Assembly (NCBI GenBank): GCA_022072225.1
Contig: JAJVIC010000003.1
Coordinates: 124,001-188,000, forward strand
Origin: Bacteroidia bacterium
Lineage (GTDB): Bacteria > Bacteroidota > Bacteroidia > SXHM01
Reading direction: 5' to 3'
Length of the DNA stretch: 64,000 nucleotides
Shown here in pieces: positions 41,525-49,652 of the stretch. Both the position numbers and the translations under genes were made by a program. The stretch's first letter is position 1, and the number at the start of each line of letters is the position of its first letter. The notes below the pieces were generated by a model. The model did no database searches. It was not told the origin of the DNA and saw only the letters and a program-made list of their open reading frames with translations.

Positions 41525-41588
41525 ATTTAGTGAATTAGTGATTTGGCGATTTCAATCACAAATTCACTAAACCACTAAATCACAAATT
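41525..41588. repeat. Imperfect palindrome of CACTAAAT-type words
   Basis: Left half repeats TTTAGTGAATTAGTGATTTG and right half repeats the complement (AATTCACTAAACCACTAAAT), so the 64-bp segment is an imperfect inverted repeat made of 8-9-bp words. It lies directly upstream of cyoE, up to 3 bp before its TTG start. Confidence 0.5.
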
Positions 41589-41591
41589 AAG

Positions 41592-42443
41592 TTGTTCACT
41601 GCCAAACTAAAAGATTATGCTGCCTTCAGCAAACTGCGCCTTGCTTCGCTGGTAGTATTTTCAGCACTGTGCGGCTATCTGATGGCTGCCGACAGCACTA
41701 AATGGAAAGATTTAATTCTGCTGCTCGTGGGAGGTTTTTTCGTTACCGGTTCTTCCAACGGTTTCAACCAAATTATTGAGCGTGAACCCGACAAGGTAAT
41801 GAAGCGCACACAAAACCGACCGCTGCCGCAAAACCGCATGAGTGTGAAGGAAGCAGTGATTGTGGCTTCGGTTATGGGTTTATTGGGGATTATATTGCTT
41901 TACCTGATTAATCCCTTAAGTGCTTTGCTTGGAGCAATTGCTCTTATATTCTATACTGCCGTTTACACACCCATGAAAAAAGAAACACCCTTTGCGGTTT
42001 TCATTGGTGCATTTCCGGGAGCTGTTCCTCCTATGCTGGGCTATATTGCCTTTACCGGTGCATTGGATTTAGAAGCCTGGATATTATTTGCCGTACAGTT
42101 TATGTGGCAGTTTCCGCATTTTTGGGCCATTGCCTGGAAATTAGATGACGATTATAAATTAGCCGGATTTAAAATGCTGCCCTCTGGTAACCGCGACAAA
42201 AGCAGCGCCTATCTGATTTTGGTTTACACACTGATGCTGATTCCCGTTAGCCTTTTGCCACTGTTCTTTGGCATCTCGGGATATATTTCAGCTGGGGTGA
42301 TTTTAATTTCAGGAATACTTTTTTTGTTGCTGGCAATAAAACTGTTCAACACACTTTCGCCAAAAGACGCAAGCCGGCTGATGTTTGCCTCTTTTATTTA
42401 TTTGCCGGTGGTGCAAGTGGCTATGTTGATTGATAAATTATAA
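41592..42443 (+). CDS. cyoE: Protoheme IX farnesyltransferase (heme O synthase)
   Basis: 283-aa UbiA-family prenyltransferase with about eight membrane segments that attaches a farnesyl group to heme B, giving heme O for the terminal oxidase. Conserved segments: NGFNQIIEREPDKVMKRTQNRPLP (two Asp-rich parts, DxxxxR), YTPMKKETPFAVFIGAFPGA, and FMWQFPHFWAIAWKLDDDY. The start appears to be TTG at 41592, since there is no upstream ATG in frame and the family's N-terminal region begins right after it. It heads a cytochrome oxidase gene group and overlaps none; the next gene starts 2 bp later. Confidence 0.92.
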   Translation: MFTAKLKDYAAFSKLRLASLVVFSALCGYLMAADSTKWKDLILLLVGGFFVTGSSNGFNQIIEREPDKVMKRTQNRPLPQNRMSVKEAVIVASVMGLLGIILLYLINPLSALLGAIALIFYTAVYTPMKKETPFAVFIGAFPGAVPPMLGYIAFTGALDLEAWILFAVQFMWQFPHFWAIAWKLDDDYKLAGFKMLPSGNRDKSSAYLILVYTLMLIPVSLLPLFFGISGYISAGVILISGILFLLLAIKLFNTLSPKDASRLMFASFIYLPVVQVAMLIDKL

Positions 42444-42445
42444 AA

Positions 42446-43153
42446 ATGGAAAAAGAAGAAAAAGAAAAAGCCGCCCGTTCAAAACGGATAATGATGTGGC
42501 TGGGTGTAATAAGCATTGTAATGATGTTTGCCGGACTTACCAGCGGATACGTTGTACTGCAGGCCGACAACTATTGGGTTAAGTTTGAATTGCCCAACGG
42601 TTTCTGGATAAGTACTGTATTGATTGTGGCCAGCAGCATAACCATGTTCCTTGCCATGCGTGCAGTTCGAGCAAACAACCTGAATGCCGTAAAATATTAC
42701 CTGCTGCTTACCTTAGGCTTAGGCCTTGGATTTATGGGAAGCCAGAGCAAAGCCTGGAGCCAGTTAATTCATCAGGGAAATTTTTTCGTGGGAAAAATCT
42801 CTGACCTGAAAGGCGAATACGGAAAAGATTATGTAATAATTAACCAAGGAGCACAGTTGAATTTTATTGACGGAAACTTTTACGCAGCAAGCGACAAATC
42901 ACTTGCCGAGCCTCTGAACGAAAAGATAAATCACAAATTCAATACCGCCAGCGGATATTTGTATGTACTTACTGCACTCCATTTTATTCACGTACTGGTA
43001 GGAATCATTGTTTTATTAGTGGTTTTATTCAATGCTTACAGGAACAAATATTCATCCGAAAACCCTTTGGGAATGGAACTTGCAAGCATTTACTGGCATT
43101 TTCTGGATGGCCTTTGGGTCTATTTATTCTTTTTTCTACTTTTTATTCGCTGA
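42446..43153 (+). CDS. Cytochrome c oxidase subunit III (first copy)
   Basis: 235-aa membrane protein with five hydrophobic helices; RSKRIMMWLGVISIVMMFAG, FMGSQSKAWSQLI, TALHFIHVLVGI and the C-terminal YWHFLDGLWVYLFFFLLF are subunit III motifs. A long periplasmic-type loop at about 110-170 is peculiar to this copy. It sits 2 bp after cyoE and is followed by a second, divergent subunit III gene, an arrangement usual in Bacteroidota caa3/aa3 oxidase loci. Subunits I and II are not in the window. Confidence 0.88.
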   Translation: MEKEEKEKAARSKRIMMWLGVISIVMMFAGLTSGYVVLQADNYWVKFELPNGFWISTVLIVASSITMFLAMRAVRANNLNAVKYYLLLTLGLGLGFMGSQSKAWSQLIHQGNFFVGKISDLKGEYGKDYVIINQGAQLNFIDGNFYAASDKSLAEPLNEKINHKFNTASGYLYVLTALHFIHVLVGIIVLLVVLFNAYRNKYSSENPLGMELASIYWHFLDGLWVYLFFFLLFIR

Positions 43154-43212
43154 AATATATTTATTCGTTAAACTTGCACCGTTTTTAAAAAATCCAAACT
43201 CTAAACAATAAT

Positions 43213-43941
43213 ATGTCTGCTCACGCTACAACAAAACCTACAGATGTAAAAACTTTATGGGGAGGCGGAACCTCACCTTTCGGAATCAGCTACGGAAAAA
43301 TGATGATGTGGTTTTTCCTGATGTCGGATGCATTTACATTCTCAGGATTACTGACCGCTTACGGTTTCATGCGTCATAAATACCATGATGTTTGGCCTGT
43401 TGCCGGTGATGTATTTACTCACTTCCCTTTTTACAACGGACACATTGAGCTGGCTTATGTAGCCTTCATGACTTTTATCCTTATCGCCAGCTCGGTAACA
43501 ATGGTATTAGCCGTTGAAGCCGGACACCGTATGGATAAAAAAGGAGTGACTATCTGGATGTTCCTAACTATTATCGGTGGTGCTATCTTCGTAGGTTCAC
43601 AGGCTTGGGAGTGGTATCACTTCATTCACGGAACTGAGCACGGTGCTGTGCGTACCTTCATTAAAGACGGTGCATGGGTTACCGAAGTTTTTCACGGAGC
43701 CAACCTTAAAGTAAATGAATACGGGCATCCATTGTTTGCCGACTTCTTTTTCTTTATCACCGGTTTCCACGGCTTTCACGTATTCAGCGGTGTGGTTATC
43801 AATATCATCATATTCATTGGTGTAATCAACGGAACTTACCACAAACGCGGCCACTACGAAATGGTGGAGAAAACAGGATTATACTGGCACTTTGTGGATT
43901 TGGTATGGGTGTTTGTATTCACCTTCTTCTATCTGCTCTAA
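43213..43941 (+). CDS. Cytochrome c oxidase subunit III (second copy)
   Basis: 242-aa membrane protein homologous to the preceding gene: GKMMMWFFLMSDAFTFSGLL, GSQAWEWYHFIHG, FFFITGFHGFHVFSGVVI and YWHFVDLVWVFVFTFFYLL. The better-conserved subunit III of the pair. Such duplicates probably both join the oxidase complex. Confidence 0.92.
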   Translation: MSAHATTKPTDVKTLWGGGTSPFGISYGKMMMWFFLMSDAFTFSGLLTAYGFMRHKYHDVWPVAGDVFTHFPFYNGHIELAYVAFMTFILIASSVTMVLAVEAGHRMDKKGVTIWMFLTIIGGAIFVGSQAWEWYHFIHGTEHGAVRTFIKDGAWVTEVFHGANLKVNEYGHPLFADFFFFITGFHGFHVFSGVVINIIIFIGVINGTYHKRGHYEMVEKTGLYWHFVDLVWVFVFTFFYLL

Positions 43942-43978
43942 TTTTTCAAATTATAACTAACAGCTCAAATCTTAAAAC

Positions 43979-44392
43979 ATGGAAAGAGACGACATTTACG
44001 AATACTCCTTAGACACACACCACAACGAAGAAGAGGGTAAAAAAGTAAGAAAGAAAATTTATCAGGTATTGGGAATACTTTCAGCCGTTACCATTTTTGA
44101 AGTGGGAATGGGAATGCAGTTTTCACGCGTTGAAAGCATGCAGGAAATACTGAAATACTCTTTCATTTTCCTTACACTGGTAAAAGCAGGCTACATTGTT
44201 ATGGTGTTTATGCACCTTGGCGATGAGCGCAAAAACCTGCGCTGGGTTATACTGGCTCCTTATCTTGTTTTGATTGGTTACCTTATTTTTATCTGCCTTA
44301 CTGAAGCCGTTTATGCAGGCGAAAACAGAGCGTGGGATGCGGTAGTTGAAGCCTTTAAAGCAGTTACAGGCAGCGGTGCTGCTCACCATTAA
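43979..44392 (+). CDS. Cytochrome c oxidase subunit IV-family protein
   Basis: 137-aa small subunit of the prokaryotic COX IV type, with three hydrophobic segments (about 24-45, 58-80, 85-110) and the AGYIVMVFMHLGDERKNLRW segment typical of the family. It starts 37 bp after the second subunit III gene. Likely stabilises the oxidase. Followed by a strong hairpin that ends this transcript. Confidence 0.85.
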   Translation: MERDDIYEYSLDTHHNEEEGKKVRKKIYQVLGILSAVTIFEVGMGMQFSRVESMQEILKYSFIFLTLVKAGYIVMVFMHLGDERKNLRWVILAPYLVLIGYLIFICLTEAVYAGENRAWDAVVEAFKAVTGSGAAHH

Positions 44393-44413
44393 TAGTTAAT
44401 ACTGATATAGTGT

Positions 44414-44446
44414 AACAAAGCCGCCCCGTTTAAAGGCGGCTTTGTT
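44414..44446 (+). terminator. Strong hairpin terminator after coxIV
   Basis: 12-bp perfect stem AACAAAGCCGCC / GGCGGCTTTGTT with a 9-bp loop, between coxIV and the sco gene. The descending arm ends in TTTGTT; no long T-run follows. Confidence 0.7.
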
Positions 44447-44461
44447 GCGTAAAATATTCTG

Positions 44462-45169
44462 ATGAATTCGAAACTAAAAAAAGTACTCGTGCTCTTTGCA
44501 CTGTTGCTGCTGCCAACATTGCTTTATCTTGTACTTACAACCGGCAAACACAATTTTGTTAATCTTCCTTACCTTGTAAAAGAAAACGGAGACACCGCAA
44601 AAATTCCTCCCTTCAGTTTCATTAATCAGGATGGAAAAACCATTACCAATGAAGACTACAAAGGCAAAATTTATGTAGCTGATTTTTTCTTTACCACTTG
44701 TCCCGGTATTTGCAAAATAATGACCGGGAACATGCTCCGTCTGCAAAATGATTTTGAAAAAAATAAAGATTTCTACTTGCTGTCGCACACCGTAAATCCC
44801 GAACGCGACACCGTTGAAACTCTGCGCAGATATGCACGCGACAAGGGCGCAGACACGCGCAACTGGAATTTTGTAACAGGAACAAAAGATTCAATTTACA
44901 AAATAGCAGAGTCTTATTTTGCTAATGTTATGCCCGACAGTTTGGCTCCGGGAGGTTTCCTTCATTCAGAGTTTTTTATTTTGGTTGATAAGGAAGGAAA
45001 AATACGTTGCCGCAAAGAAGATGATGGAAACATAAAAGCGGTGTATGACGGTACCAGCGAAGCCGATATGCGTAAACTGAAAGACGACATTAAAATACTT
45101 ATAGCAGAATACAACCTTGCATTGAAAAAGAATAACAATGCCACTCCAAAAATTACCAAAAATAAATGA
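44462..45169 (+). CDS. SCO1/SenC-type copper chaperone
   Basis: 235-aa thioredoxin-fold protein, membrane-anchored by an N-terminal helix (about 7-27), which delivers copper to the CuA site of oxidase subunit II. The metal ligands are visible: TTCPGICKIM (CxxxC) and the distal His in GFLHSEFFIL. Starts 15 bp after the hairpin and overlaps the next gene by 4 bp. Fits the oxidase context. Confidence 0.9.
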   Translation: MNSKLKKVLVLFALLLLPTLLYLVLTTGKHNFVNLPYLVKENGDTAKIPPFSFINQDGKTITNEDYKGKIYVADFFFTTCPGICKIMTGNMLRLQNDFEKNKDFYLLSHTVNPERDTVETLRRYARDKGADTRNWNFVTGTKDSIYKIAESYFANVMPDSLAPGGFLHSEFFILVDKEGKIRCRKEDDGNIKAVYDGTSEADMRKLKDDIKILIAEYNLALKKNNNATPKITKNK

Positions 45170-45690
45170 GCGATAAAACCATTTTCAAAATTATCATTGC
45201 GCTTTCGGTTGTTGTTTTTTCAGTAGTAGTTGTGCTATACAATTTACCCAAAGCCGAAACTATTCCCGCTTTTGTAAAATACCTGCCCACGTTGAATGCC
45301 TGTATCAACGCTACCTGCACGGTTTTACTACTTGTTTCTTATTACTGCATTCGTACTAAAAAAGTGGAACTTCACAAGAAACTCAATATTGCAACCTTTG
45401 TACTTTCTTCATTGTTTCTGGTATCTTATATTTTGTTCCACTCATTTGGTATTGAAACAAAATTTCCGGCTGAAAATGTGATGCGCCCGCTATACCTTTT
45501 TATTTTGCTTACACATATTCTGCTGGCTGCGGTTGTGTTGCCGCTGGTGCTTATTTCGTTTTATTTCGGGTTAACTAACCAGATTGCCAGACACCGCAAA
45601 CTAACGCGTTTCAGTTTTCCGATCTGGTTGTATGTAACATCAACAGGTGTATTGGTTTACCTGATGATTTCTCCTTATTACAATTTCTGA
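45166..45690 (+). CDS. DUF420 membrane protein
   Basis: 174-aa protein with five hydrophobic segments and conserved His residues (LHKKLNIATF, ILFHSFG, LTHILLAAVVLPLVLISF, ARHRKLTRF), the hallmarks of DUF420, a family regularly found in oxidase assembly loci. Overlaps the sco gene by ATGA. A role in heme-copper oxidase assembly is plausible from context, not proven. Its stop is 1 bp from the stop of the convergent ALDH-like gene. Confidence 0.85.
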   Translation: MSDKTIFKIIIALSVVVFSVVVVLYNLPKAETIPAFVKYLPTLNACINATCTVLLLVSYYCIRTKKVELHKKLNIATFVLSSLFLVSYILFHSFGIETKFPAENVMRPLYLFILLTHILLAAVVLPLVLISFYFGLTNQIARHRKLTRFSFPIWLYVTSTGVLVYLMISPYYNF

Positions 45691-45691
45691 T

Positions 45692-46564
45692 TTAATACCC
45701 TGCTTTCGCGCTGCCGATGTTTTCAATCGGGTGCCAGGTGGTTTTTATTTCCTGAGTATCTAAGATCAGATACGGATTTTCATTCTCAGGCCTGCTCCAG
45801 TCTTTGTTGTTGTAGATGAAAACGCGCTTTACATTGAGTGAAGCATTTTCGCTCAACAGTTTTATTTCGTCTTTGTTGTTGCGGCAATAAACAATGGCAT
45901 TTACATCCATGTGCGATGAGAAATGCTCTAACAATTCTTTGGTATTTCCGGTGAGGATATTGACCACTCCGCCCGGAACATCGGAGGTATTAATTACCTC
46001 TGCGAAAGTAACAGCGCACAGCGGCTTTGTTTCGGAGGCAAGCACCACGCAGATGTTGCCTCCCGCTATAATGGGTGCAATAACTGACACTAAACCTAAC
46101 AATGATGTTTCTTCAGGTGCGATAACCGACACCACACCCGTTGCTTCGGGTACAGAAAAATTAAAATGAGAGGATGCAACGGGATTTACTGACGAAAATA
46201 TCTGTTGAAATTTATCGCACCAACCAGCATAATAAACAAGTCTGTCAATGGACAGCACTACTTCCTGTTCTGCTTGCTTTTTTGTACTGCCTTGTTGGAT
46301 TAATTCATCAACAAACTGTGCTTTTCTACCTTCCAGCATTTCGGCTATGCGGTAGAGTATTTGTGAACGGTTGAAGGCTGACTTCGCACTCCATCCTGCA
46401 AACGCATTGCGCGCAGCAACCTCAGTATTACGAAAATCTTTTCGGGAGCAAAGACAAATATTTGCCTTCAGTTTTGCGGGTTGGTAATACCTTCCGCTTT
46501 CGGTGCGGGGGAATTGACCACCGATGAAGATTTTATAGGTTTTTAAAATTTCTGTACGTGCCAT
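45692..46564 (-). CDS. Truncated aldehyde dehydrogenase-like protein lacking the catalytic half
   Basis: 290-aa protein matching the N-terminal NAD-binding part of the aldehyde dehydrogenase fold (YKIFIGGQFPRTESGR, EATGVVSVIAPEETSLLGLV, PIIAGGNICVVLASE, DVPGGVVNILTG). Full enzymes are about 480 residues and have the catalytic Glu and Cys after residue 250; here the sequence turns to an unrelated tail (KDWSRPENENPYLILD...) and stops, so neither residue is present. There is no second half downstream. It may be a stable non-catalytic paralogue that pairs with a full ALDH elsewhere, or a degraded gene; the intact frame favours the former. Confidence 0.7.
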   Translation of the reverse strand: MARTEILKTYKIFIGGQFPRTESGRYYQPAKLKANICLCSRKDFRNTEVAARNAFAGWSAKSAFNRSQILYRIAEMLEGRKAQFVDELIQQGSTKKQAEQEVVLSIDRLVYYAGWCDKFQQIFSSVNPVASSHFNFSVPEATGVVSVIAPEETSLLGLVSVIAPIIAGGNICVVLASETKPLCAVTFAEVINTSDVPGGVVNILTGNTKELLEHFSSHMDVNAIVYCRNNKDEIKLLSENASLNVKRVFIYNNKDWSRPENENPYLILDTQEIKTTWHPIENIGSAKAGY

Positions 46565-46573
46565 TTTGTAAAA

Positions 46574-48484
46574 CTACAAAATCTTTATCTCTACTCTTCT
46601 GTTCTTTTGGTGCAGGTCTTCGCTGCACTCAATCCCATCTTTGCAGTGGTTAAGCAGTTTGCTTTCGCCATAGCCTTTGGGGACCATACGCTGGGCGGCA
46701 ACTTTCTTGGTAACTAAGTAATCGTAGCAGGCTTGTGCGCGTCTTCCGCTCAGGTCGTTGTTGGCAGCATCGCTTCCGCGGCAATCGGTGTGGGCGCTTA
46801 GCTCAATTTTTATTTCGGGGTGGTCGTTCATGAACTCGGTTAACCTGTCGAGGATAGGAAGACTTTCCGGCAGCGGCTCGGCTTTTCCAAATGCGAAGTA
46901 AATGTTATCCAAATTCATAACCACATCTTTCTTTGCTTCCACTTCCAGACTTATATCAAGCAGGGCAAGAATATCTTCGGGGTCGGTGAAGGCAGGTATC
47001 TCAACTGTTTTGGGTACGTAGCCTTCTTTAGAGAAGGTAATGCTGTAAGAAAGATTAGGATAAAACTCCAGCGTAAGGTTTCCTTTGGCATCGGTGGTGG
47101 TTTTTATTTCTTTGCCGTTGGAGGCTATGCTTACTACGCCTGCATTGGGTATGGCTTTCAGGCTTACTTTGTCTTTTACCGTTGCGTTTACGGTAAAGGG
47201 ATACCATATCTTTTTGAACGCGTAAATCTTGTCATAACCATGCTCGCCATCGCGGTTGCTGCTGAGGTAACCGGTTTCGCCATCGGCATTAAATACGGCT
47301 GCAAAGTCGTCTTTACTGGAGTTCATTCCCAGACCCATGTTTACCATGCCGGGTTGTTTGCCGGTAAGGTCTGTTGAATAAATATCATAGCCACCAAAGC
47401 CGGTAAAACCGTTGGAGGCGAAGTAGAGTGTGCCTTTACTCTCGTGCGGAAACATTTCGTTACCCGCAGAGTTTACGTGTTTGCCCATGTTCTCGGGTTT
47501 TCCGAAGCCGCCTACCACTACGTTGTTGCGCTCCATCTTATAAATATCGTAGCCGCCAAAGCCTCCGGGCATGTTGCTTACAAAGTAGAGGGTGCTGCCA
47601 TCGGCCGATATACTGGGGTGGGTGCAGCTGTACTCGATGCTGTTTACGGGCAGGGGTTTTATATTGCTCCACACTCCGTTTACATTTTGAGCAACGTATA
47701 GCTGCAACACGTTTACGCCTTCTTTGCTTATTTTATTCTGGGTTTTGCGTTTGATGTTTACTTCTTCCTTTTCCGATGCGTTTTTGGTGAAGTACATCCA
47801 CTCGCCACCAACGGACGGGCTGCCTTCGTAGAACAAACTGTTCAGGTCTTTTTCGGTAAGCACCTGAGGAGCGGCAAAATTTACCGAGTCGGTTTTTGCG
47901 GCATAGGCAAGGTCGTAGAAAACGGTGCGGTCGTTTACGTTCAGTTCCTGCGGGGTGGCGTAAATAATTCCGTCTTTGTAAAGGGTAAGGCCAAGGCTGC
48001 GGCCTCCGGTTTCAATGTTCAGGGCTTGCACGCTGTATTCGGGACGGATCTTTGCCTGTTCCGCTGCCCATGCGGGAATTTTCTCACGGTGGGTGATGTC
48101 GGTTTTTCCGCCTGCATCTTTGTACTTTTTAAACATAGCGGCTGCTTCATTGTATTTACTGTTGTTCAGCAATACCTCGGCATAGTAGCGCAGGGTTTCC
48201 ACATCTACCTTTTGGTCTGCGATTTTGGCAAAGGCTTTTTCGGCATTTGCATAATCGTTGATGAAATAGTAGGCCAAAGCTGTTTTTTCCAACACGGGAA
48301 GGCTTTGGTCGGTTAGCGTTCCGTAAAGAACAAGCGCTTCTTTATAGTGGCCGGTGCTGAAATTCAGGTCGGCTTTTGCCAGATTGCCCTCAGTTTGGGC
48401 AAATACATGCAAACCGATTAACATACACATTACAGAAGCTACTATTTTGACCATCTTATTCATTTTTTTGTCCACTTTATTCAT
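46574..48484 (-). CDS. PorE/OmpA-like outer-membrane protein of a T9SS adhesin operon
   Basis: 636-aa protein with a signal peptide (ending HVFAQ), TPR-like helices (about 35-135), a PD40/WD40-type propeller (about 180-425; HPSISADGSTLYFVSNMPGG, repeated G-YDIY), a carboxypeptidase-regulatory domain (about 430-510), and a C-terminal OmpA domain binding peptidoglycan (IELSAHTDCRGSDAANNDLS...RRVEIKIL). This domain order is that of PorE, which links the type IX machinery to the cell wall. Two in-frame ATGs 21 bp apart (48484 and 48463) arise from a tandem repeat; either may start translation. Third gene of the adhesin operon. Confidence 0.85.
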   Translation of the reverse strand: MNKVDKKMNKMVKIVASVMCMLIGLHVFAQTEGNLAKADLNFSTGHYKEALVLYGTLTDQSLPVLEKTALAYYFINDYANAEKAFAKIADQKVDVETLRYYAEVLLNNSKYNEAAAMFKKYKDAGGKTDITHREKIPAWAAEQAKIRPEYSVQALNIETGGRSLGLTLYKDGIIYATPQELNVNDRTVFYDLAYAAKTDSVNFAAPQVLTEKDLNSLFYEGSPSVGGEWMYFTKNASEKEEVNIKRKTQNKISKEGVNVLQLYVAQNVNGVWSNIKPLPVNSIEYSCTHPSISADGSTLYFVSNMPGGFGGYDIYKMERNNVVVGGFGKPENMGKHVNSAGNEMFPHESKGTLYFASNGFTGFGGYDIYSTDLTGKQPGMVNMGLGMNSSKDDFAAVFNADGETGYLSSNRDGEHGYDKIYAFKKIWYPFTVNATVKDKVSLKAIPNAGVVSIASNGKEIKTTTDAKGNLTLEFYPNLSYSITFSKEGYVPKTVEIPAFTDPEDILALLDISLEVEAKKDVVMNLDNIYFAFGKAEPLPESLPILDRLTEFMNDHPEIKIELSAHTDCRGSDAANNDLSGRRAQACYDYLVTKKVAAQRMVPKGYGESKLLNHCKDGIECSEDLHQKNRRVEIKIL

Positions 48485-48664
48485 TTTTCTGTCAAGATTT
48501 TTGAGAATTCTGCCAATATTTTAGACTTTTTTGCCACCCTTTTTCACTTATTTACCACCGAGAACCATTTTTTTACTACCGTTTTTCAATTTTTATGGTG
48601 AAAAAATCAAAATCGGTAGTAGAATTTTGAATTTCCGTAGCAATTATTCCATTTTCCGTATCAA
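48456..48664. repeat. 21-bp periodic A-tract array filling the porP-porE gap and entering the CDS
   Basis: Read on the minus strand, ten units of 21 bp (one of 20) run without break from the base after the porP stop to two units inside the next gene: e.g. 48561-48581, 48540-48560 (CGGTGGTAAATAAGTGAAAA), 48519-48539 (GGGTGGCAAAAAAGTCTAAA), 48477-48497, 48456-48476. Units are degenerate but share GGTnGnnAAAAAA. A-tracts recur every two helical turns, so the DNA is expected to be bent. The last two units each contain ATGAATAA, duplicating the start codon. Confidence 0.75.
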
Positions 48665-49603
48665 TTAAAACCTTGGTGCATCAATTTTAACCGGTGCTTT
48701 TTCCTGAAACAGGTGGAAAATGAGCATAATCTCGTGGCTGTTGCTGGAAACATTCTTCAGCGGGCTCATATCTATGTCGTAGGCATAAGCTAATTTAAAA
48801 TGTTTGGTAATGCGCACGTTGAGCATGGCTACCATGATCTGTGCGGTGCGGTAGCTTAGGCCCAGCCCGATCAGGTTATTGTAAACCGCCTGTGCATTAA
48901 TGTCTAACTGCATGGGCGAACCACTTACCTGTTTCATCAGCAAGGATGCATTGAGGTCGAACTTGTCGCTCAACTTAAACACACGCCCCACATGCAGATG
49001 ATAGTGCATGGTTTTGAAGTTAAAACTGCTTTTGTTTTTGAAATCGCCCTCATAAATAAGTTTGTTGTCGAGCAGGCGCGGAAGTGCAAAGCCGGCATAA
49101 AACTTTTTAGTGAAATAATAGATACCAAACTTGAACTGCGGAGCAACAAACGTTTGCGTATTGCCTGCAAAAACAGGGTCGTTGGGGTTTACTAATTCTA
49201 CATCCGAGAGGTTGCTTTGCAAAGTACCTATACCTGCGCTTAATCCGAACGAAAGGCTGCTGCGGTCGTTCAAAGGAAGGCGGTAAGCGTAAGTAGCCAC
49301 AAAGTCAAGGCGCTTGTTAACGCTTATCTTGTCGTTAAAAAGGGTGAACCCCACAAAATGTTTCTTGCCTTTCAATGGTGCATTAAAGCTAATACCCTGA
49401 ACGGTTGGTGCGCCCGTAAAACCAACCCATTGTTTGCGATACAGCAAGGCACCGTTCAGGTTATTATAGCTGGCCACCGATGCCGGGTTCAGCATGGGCT
49501 GATATAGCATATATTGCGATAGGTGGAGTTGGTTCTGAGCTTGCGTGGTTGCGCAGTAAAGCAGCAGGGCAAGCGGGAGAATGAGTTTGTAAATATGTTT
49601 CAT
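48665..49603 (-). CDS. Type IX secretion membrane protein PorP/SprF family
   Basis: 312-aa outer-membrane beta-barrel with a signal peptide (ending TTQAQ) and family segments LHLSQYMLYQPMLNPASVASY, YRKQWVGFTGAP, FTLFNDKI and LAYAYDIDMSPLKNVSSNSHE (each counted in parts). PorP/SprF proteins help secrete and hold a partner adhesin encoded next to them, here the 1496-aa type B protein upstream. An inserted element lies between the two genes. Confidence 0.9.
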   Translation of the reverse strand: MKHIYKLILPLALLLYCATTQAQNQLHLSQYMLYQPMLNPASVASYNNLNGALLYRKQWVGFTGAPTVQGISFNAPLKGKKHFVGFTLFNDKISVNKRLDFVATYAYRLPLNDRSSLSFGLSAGIGTLQSNLSDVELVNPNDPVFAGNTQTFVAPQFKFGIYYFTKKFYAGFALPRLLDNKLIYEGDFKNKSSFNFKTMHYHLHVGRVFKLSDKFDLNASLLMKQVSGSPMQLDINAQAVYNNLIGLGLSYRTAQIMVAMLNVRITKHFKLAYAYDIDMSPLKNVSSNSHEIMLIFHLFQEKAPVKIDAPRF

Positions 49604-49652
49604 TGTTCTGTTTAATTTTCTCTTATCCTAATCTATTGGGTTGAATGTTTTC

